Shown here piece by piece: positions 60,410 to 64,000 of a stretch of DNA of 64,000 bases. Numbering within the stretch: position 1 is the stretch's first letter; every line of letters begins with the position of its first letter. The stretch is from Actinomadura rupiterrae (GTDB lineage Bacteria > Actinomycetota > Actinomycetes > Streptosporangiales > Streptosporangiaceae): contig NZ_JAMZEA010000004.1 of assembly GCF_024172125.1 (NCBI RefSeq), forward strand, positions 62,001-126,000, in the 5' to 3' direction. A program made the position numbers and the translations under genes. Below the pieces are notes generated by a model. The model searched no databases and was not told the DNA's origin. It saw only the letters and a program-made list of their open reading frames with translations.

Positions 60410-60952
60410 TCAGGCCAGGGCGTAGCCGAGGCGGCCCTCGACGACGAGCTTGCCCGAGGTGGGACGGCGCTCGCAGTCCGAGCGGGACGACACGAAGTGC
60501 TCCGAGTGGGAGCCGGTCGGGATCGAGCAGCGGTAGAGCGGCTTGACCTTCACGCCCTTGGGCGGCTTGACGTACACGTAGCCGATGCGACCCAGGAACA
60601 CGCTCTTGGAGCTTTCACAGTCCGAACGCGTGGAAACGAACTGGTCCAGCAGGACGTAACCGTTGAGGCAGCTGTAGAGCGCCCTCGTTCCGCTGACCGG
60701 CTGGGCCAGGATGCGGAACGTTCCTTCCCGGCGGTAGAGCGGACCGGGTGAGGCGGCGGTGGTCACCCAGTGCTTGCGCTGCGCGCCACCGAAGTAGCGC
60801 ACCAGCGTGAGCGACTTGGGCGCGGCGGCCGCCGTCGCGGCGACCGGAGCCGCCTTGGTCCCGTGGGCGCCGCCCGACTCGGCGAGCGCCACTCCGCCGG
60901 TGACCGCGAACGCCGCGCAGGCCGCGCCCGCCACGACGAACTTCGTTCTCAT
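60410..60952 (-). CDS. secreted protein with DUF5648-type repeats (180 aa)
   Basis: Signal peptide MRTKFVVAGAACAAFAVTGG ends near ALAESG. The mature part has repeated units of the form 'LYRC...HFVS.RSDCE....GxLGYA': LYRREGTFRILAQPVSGTRA, ALYSCLNGYVLLDQFVSTRS with DCESSKSVFLGRIGYVYV, and LYRCSIPTGSHSEHFVSSRS with DCERR. This is the DUF5648 beta-propeller-like repeat often attached to secreted hydrolases. Here it stands alone. Role unknown. Confidence 0.8.
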   Translation of the reverse strand: MRTKFVVAGAACAAFAVTGGVALAESGGAHGTKAAPVAATAAAAPKSLTLVRYFGGAQRKHWVTTAASPGPLYRREGTFRILAQPVSGTRALYSCLNGYVLLDQFVSTRSDCESSKSVFLGRIGYVYVKPPKGVKVKPLYRCSIPTGSHSEHFVSSRSDCERRPTSGKLVVEGRLGYALA

Positions 60953-61086
60953 TCAGCAGCCCCCCAAGGCTGATCAAAGGAGTGAGGACGCCAGATGCTC
61001 GCACAGGTGAGGGCAGGCGCCGGCAGGCGGGTGGCTCACTCGCACGCGTTGCACAGCGAACCGCACGCCCTGCACACCCCGTGCCG

Positions 61087-61947
61087 TCAGGAGAGGACCT
61101 CGCGGAGCTTCTGGGCGAAGGCTTCGGGCTTTCCGGGGTAGCCGGTTTCGGGGCCGACGAAGCCGCCGTGGTGGCTGGGGAAGACGACGGCTTCCTGGCC
61201 TAGGAGGGCGGCGGTCGCGCGGGCGGTCCGTCCGGTGAAGGCGTCGCCGGTCTCCTCGCCCACGGCGATCACGACGCGGGTGGGGGCGCTGATCAGGGCC
61301 GGGAAGTCGGGCTCGTAGCCGGTGATCGGCCAGGACGCGTCCGACAGCAGCGGGTCGCCGCGGTTGCCGTCGTCCTCGGACGGCATGCCGAACGCGGCGG
61401 GGTCGGCCTCGGGCTGGGCGAAGTAGGCGTCGGTGTACTCGCCCTGCCAGGAGGCCATCGCCATGAACGCGGCCATCCCGGCGAAGAAGCCCCTGGCCTC
61501 GTAGGCGTCGCGGACGGCGTTCCGGGCGCGTTCGGCGGCCTCCGCGTCCGGGAGGACGGTGATGAGCGGCGGTTCGTGCGCCACCAGGGTCGCCACGTCG
61601 CCGGGGTGGGCGGTGACCAGGGCGAGCGCGGTCACGGCGCCGCCGCTGCTGGCGAACATGTCGACCGGGCCCGCGTCCAGCGCCTCGATGATCGCGTGGA
61701 CGTCGCGGGCCTGGGTCTCGGGGTCGTTGTCGGTGCGGCCGTCCCTCCGCTTGCTGCGTCCCAGGCCGCGCGGGTCGTAGGTGACCACGGTGCGGTCGCC
61801 GAGGTGCGCCGCGAGCGCGCGGAAGCCCTCGGCGGTCATGGGCTGGCCGATCATGACGAGCGGCGGCCGTCCGTCCGCGGTCGGCAAGGGCCCCTGGACG
61901 TCGTAGACGAGGTCCACATCGGGCGTTTCAAGCACGTTGAAGGTCAT
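61087..61947 (-). CDS. alpha/beta hydrolase
   Basis: 286 residues. Strand VVTYDPRGLGRSKR, nucleophile MFASSGGAVTALALV (Ser in SSGG), a cap region and a C-terminal His-containing loop (VVFPSHHGGFVGPETGYPGK). The acid is probably in VVIAVGEETGDAF (Glu or Asp). The family contains esterases and epoxide-hydrolase-like enzymes. Placed with a FAD oxidoreductase and DUF4267 gene on the same strand but with gaps, so co-regulation is only possible. Confidence 0.88.
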   Translation of the reverse strand: MTFNVLETPDVDLVYDVQGPLPTADGRPPLVMIGQPMTAEGFRALAAHLGDRTVVTYDPRGLGRSKRRDGRTDNDPETQARDVHAIIEALDAGPVDMFASSGGAVTALALVTAHPGDVATLVAHEPPLITVLPDAEAAERARNAVRDAYEARGFFAGMAAFMAMASWQGEYTDAYFAQPEADPAAFGMPSEDDGNRGDPLLSDASWPITGYEPDFPALISAPTRVVIAVGEETGDAFTGRTARATAALLGQEAVVFPSHHGGFVGPETGYPGKPEAFAQKLREVLS

Positions 61948-62107
61948 ATCGACTCCTGCGGATTCGCGGTTCCGTCACCGGGCCTTCGCGGGCCCCTTCC
62001 ACCTGGTGGTCGGAGCCGCCGCCGGCTTCTCGACATCCCGGGAAGAAATCTCGCGGGCCTACATTGCGGTCTACCCAGGCGTCCGCCTCCCATGAGGACG
62101 TGCCGGA

Positions 62108-62139
62108 GGCCCCACCGCGGTGCTTGGCGCGGTGGGGCC
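62108..62139 (-). terminator. terminator behind the FAD oxidoreductase gene
   Basis: GGCCCCACCGC and GCGGTGGGGCC form a perfect 11-bp stem 14 bp after the stop at 62153. Confidence 0.75.
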
Positions 62140-62152
62140 GGGGCGGGGCGGG

Positions 62153-63463
62153 TCAGCCGAGGACGGGGTAGTTGGCGCGGAGGACGTTGCGGGGGTCGCG
62201 GGCCTGCTTGATCTGCTGGAGGCGCGCGAGGGTGATGGAGGAGAAGGCCTGCGCGGCCGATTCGCCCGGGGCGAGGACGGTGTAAGGCTTGCGGCCGCTG
62301 ACGTAGGACTCCAGGTCGGCCACGACGTCCGCCTGCTTGGCATGGGTCGCGTCGGTGGTGTGCGGCAGGCCGACGCCGACGAGGCCGAGGAGGTACGGCT
62401 CGGGCAGGACGCCGCTCGCGCCGGCGGCGGGGTCCGGGTCGGCCAGCGCCCCGCCGAGGTGCCTGATCTGGACGTTGATGACCGGCGCCACCGGCTTGGC
62501 CAGGAGGAGGTCCACGGCGTCGTCGTCCAGGGAGGTGAGGAGTTCGGCGCGGGTGATGGACGGGACGGGGTCGGTGGGCTCGGCGGTGATGCCGCCCAGG
62601 TCGGCGATCGGGACGATGCCGCGGCTGTCGGAGAGCGCGTCCCCGATCTTGTCGATGCGGGCCAGGAGCGCGGTGGCCTCGGCGGTCTCACCGAGGTAGG
62701 CCATGTCGAGCGTCACCATCGGCGGGCCGCCGGGGAGCTGGAGCCGGTTGATCCAGACGCTGAGCTCGCGCGGGGCGTCAGCGGTGATCTCCAGGAAGGC
62801 GTCGTACACCTCGCGGGTGCGGTGTTCCGGCCAGACGACGCGTCCGCCGTAGAGGGACGGGACGGGGTAGAGGTCGAGTTCGAGCGCGGTCACCACGGCG
62901 AAGTCTCCGCCGCCGCCGCGCAGGGCCCAGAACAGTTCGGGGTCGGACTCGGCGGTCACGCGGGCCGGTTCGCCCTCGGCGTCCACGATGTCGAAGGCGC
63001 GGACGCTGTCGGAGGCGAAGCCGTACTTGCGGCTGAACCAGCCGACGCCGCCGCCCAAGGTGTAGCCGGTCACGCCGACGCCGGGCGCGCTGCCGGCGAG
63101 GCCGGTCAGGCCGAGCGGTCCGGTCGCCGCCAGGATCTGGGCCCACTTCGCGCCTGCGCCCACCCGGACGACACGCTCCTCGGCCCGCACCTCCACCTCG
63201 TTCAGCAGGCCGGTGCGCAGCAGGATCAGGCCGTCCACATCGCCCGAGGCGCCGTGGCCGGTCGGCTGGGTGGCCACCGTCCTGCCCGTCCGGCGGGCGT
63301 AGCGGACGAGCGCCGACACATCCGGGACGTCAGCGGCTTCCACCACGGCCGCGACGGGCTGGCTGACGGTGAGGTTCCACGCCTTGCTCGCCTGGTCGAA
63401 GCCTTCGTCGCCGGGCAGGAGGACGCGGCCGGTGAGGACGCTGCGCAGGTCGTTGATCGTCAT
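62153..63463 (-). CDS. FAD-binding BBE-type oxidoreductase
   Basis: The ATG at 63463, 7 bases after GGAG, gives MTINDLRSVLTGRVLLPGDE and a 436-residue protein. The PCMH-type FAD domain has TVATQPTGHGASGDVDGLIL, VRVGAGAKWAQILAATGPLG and the GYTLGGGVGWFSRKYGFASD flavin motif. WALRGGGGDFAVVTALEL is conserved. The C-terminal BBE segment ends LQQIKQARDPRNVLRANYPV. His in TGHG may be the covalent flavin site; the usual second Cys site is absent. It oxidises an unknown small molecule. Confidence 0.93.
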   Translation of the reverse strand: MTINDLRSVLTGRVLLPGDEGFDQASKAWNLTVSQPVAAVVEAADVPDVSALVRYARRTGRTVATQPTGHGASGDVDGLILLRTGLLNEVEVRAEERVVRVGAGAKWAQILAATGPLGLTGLAGSAPGVGVTGYTLGGGVGWFSRKYGFASDSVRAFDIVDAEGEPARVTAESDPELFWALRGGGGDFAVVTALELDLYPVPSLYGGRVVWPEHRTREVYDAFLEITADAPRELSVWINRLQLPGGPPMVTLDMAYLGETAEATALLARIDKIGDALSDSRGIVPIADLGGITAEPTDPVPSITRAELLTSLDDDAVDLLLAKPVAPVINVQIRHLGGALADPDPAAGASGVLPEPYLLGLVGVGLPHTTDATHAKQADVVADLESYVSGRKPYTVLAPGESAAQAFSSITLARLQQIKQARDPRNVLRANYPVLG

Positions 63464-63490
63464 GGTCGTCTCCAAGTCGGTAAGGGTGTG

Positions 63491-63979
63491 TCAGGCGGAC
63501 GTCGGGGCGGCGGTCTCCCGCGCCTTGCGGCTCTCCCGCGCCTTGCGGGTCTCGCGGGGCTTGCGGGTCCCGCGCGGCTTGCGGGTCTCGCGGGGCTTGC
63601 GGGTCTCGCGGAGGATCAGCAGGCCGGTGGTCGCGATGAACACCGAGGTCAGGCCGTGGACGCTGAGCGCGATCGCGGTGGAGCCGTGGTGCGCCAGGAC
63701 GGTGATCATGTCGCCGAACGGGGCGGCGGCCACCCCCAGCAGGGCCCAGCCGAGGGCGCGGCGGTGGCCCGTCAGGAGCAGGAGGGCCGCTGCCAGGCCC
63801 ATCCCGTTCTCGCGGTTGCCCTTCACGTTGAGGAAGCCGCCGCCGTCGCCGGACGGCCAGTGCGGCAGGCCGAAGCCCGGGGCCTGGACGTCCGGGATCA
63901 GGAGGAAGGTGATCCCGAGGTAGAAGCTGAACAGGATGACGATGGCGGCCAGGACGGTGTTGACGTTCTTCAGCGTCAT
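63491..63979 (-). CDS. DUF4267 membrane protein with repeat tail (162 aa)
   Basis: Four predicted spans: VNTVLAAIVILFSFYLGITF, GMGLAAALLLLTGHRRALGW, LLGVAAAPFGDMITVLAHHG and VHGLTSVFIATTGLLILRE. The conserved FGLP, VKGNREN and GD patterns match DUF4267. The cytoplasmic tail is a tandem six-residue repeat RETRKP/RGTRKP/RETRKA/RESRKA. It lies 27 bp upstream of the oxidoreductase gene and probably shares its transcript. Function unknown. Confidence 0.85.
   Translation of the reverse strand: MTLKNVNTVLAAIVILFSFYLGITFLLIPDVQAPGFGLPHWPSGDGGGFLNVKGNRENGMGLAAALLLLTGHRRALGWALLGVAAAPFGDMITVLAHHGSTAIALSVHGLTSVFIATTGLLILRETRKPRETRKPRGTRKPRETRKARESRKARETAAPTSA
63513..63614. repeat. 18-bp tandem repeat coding the RETRKP tail
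   Basis: Units of GTCTCGCGGGGCTTGCGG and variants begin at 63513, 63531, 63549, 63567, 63585 and 63603. They are in frame within the DUF4267 gene, so copy number changes lengthen or shorten the tail without a frameshift. Confidence 0.85.
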
Positions 63980-64000
63980 GGTTCTTCTCCTAGGACGTTC

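Overview
The window is high-GC actinomycete chromosome. Supporting signs are GAF-ANTAR regulators, STAS/HATPase/SpoIIE partner-switching proteins, an RHS polymorphic toxin of Streptomyces/Actinomadura type, GTG/TTG starts and Ala/Arg-rich proteins. An Actinomadura- or Streptosporangiales-like host is a guess; no rRNA or complete tRNA gene is present to test it.

Layout. (1) 1-906: a NucS-like nuclease cut by the window edge. (2) 1153-7557: an IS21-type transposon (istA/istB) whose two ends are inverted arrays of ~22-bp repeats. Between the ends lie a STAS protein, a small HTH protein and two GAF-ANTAR regulators. (3) 8185-12281: an mcrB-mcrC type IV restriction pair. mcrC is split by a 921-bp IS5-type element with a 3-bp target duplication, and mcrB looks 5'-truncated. 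(4) 12381-41660: a decayed accessory island. It holds a secreted RHS-HINT-HNH toxin with a DUF4265 immunity gene, a LamG exoprotein gene split by an IS3 element, several frameshifted or nonsense-interrupted genes (TPR, Imm35, NB-ARC, secreted propeller), a lipoprotein, an extra histidyl-tRNA synthetase, and a radical-SAM RiPP operon. The island ends near a degenerate 3' fragment of a tRNA-Lys gene that looks like an attachment-site remnant; the ~130 bp before this fragment are repeated at 12.4 kb. (5) 42.2-49.7 kb: a cold-shock gene and a partner-switching cluster (HATPase, two STAS proteins, PAS-GAF-SpoIIE phosphatase) around an N5-(carboxyethyl)ornithine synthase-like dehydrogenase. (6) 50.5-64 kb: intact, ordinary genes. 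These are LysR-SDR-MFS, an ABC exporter divergent from a two-component system, a HTH-TM-I36-like sensor, small secreted proteins, an alpha/beta hydrolase, a FAD oxidoreductase and a DUF4267 membrane protein.

Best candidates for something undescribed. First is the operon read leftward from 39593 to 36876: small membrane protein, SPASM radical SAM enzyme, 42-aa precursor ending in GCGDDNPY, a 13-bp-stem hairpin, an APH-type kinase and an unknown protein. Second is a module present twice (1672-2157 and 44435-45129): a STAS gene divergent from a micro-ORF beginning MC(S/R)YAPNEQIVTYCD, with a conserved GTTCCGAYCGGAAC palindrome between them. Third is the McrB protein, which appears to carry an alkyltransferase-like domain and an EVE/PUA-like domain in front of its GTPase.
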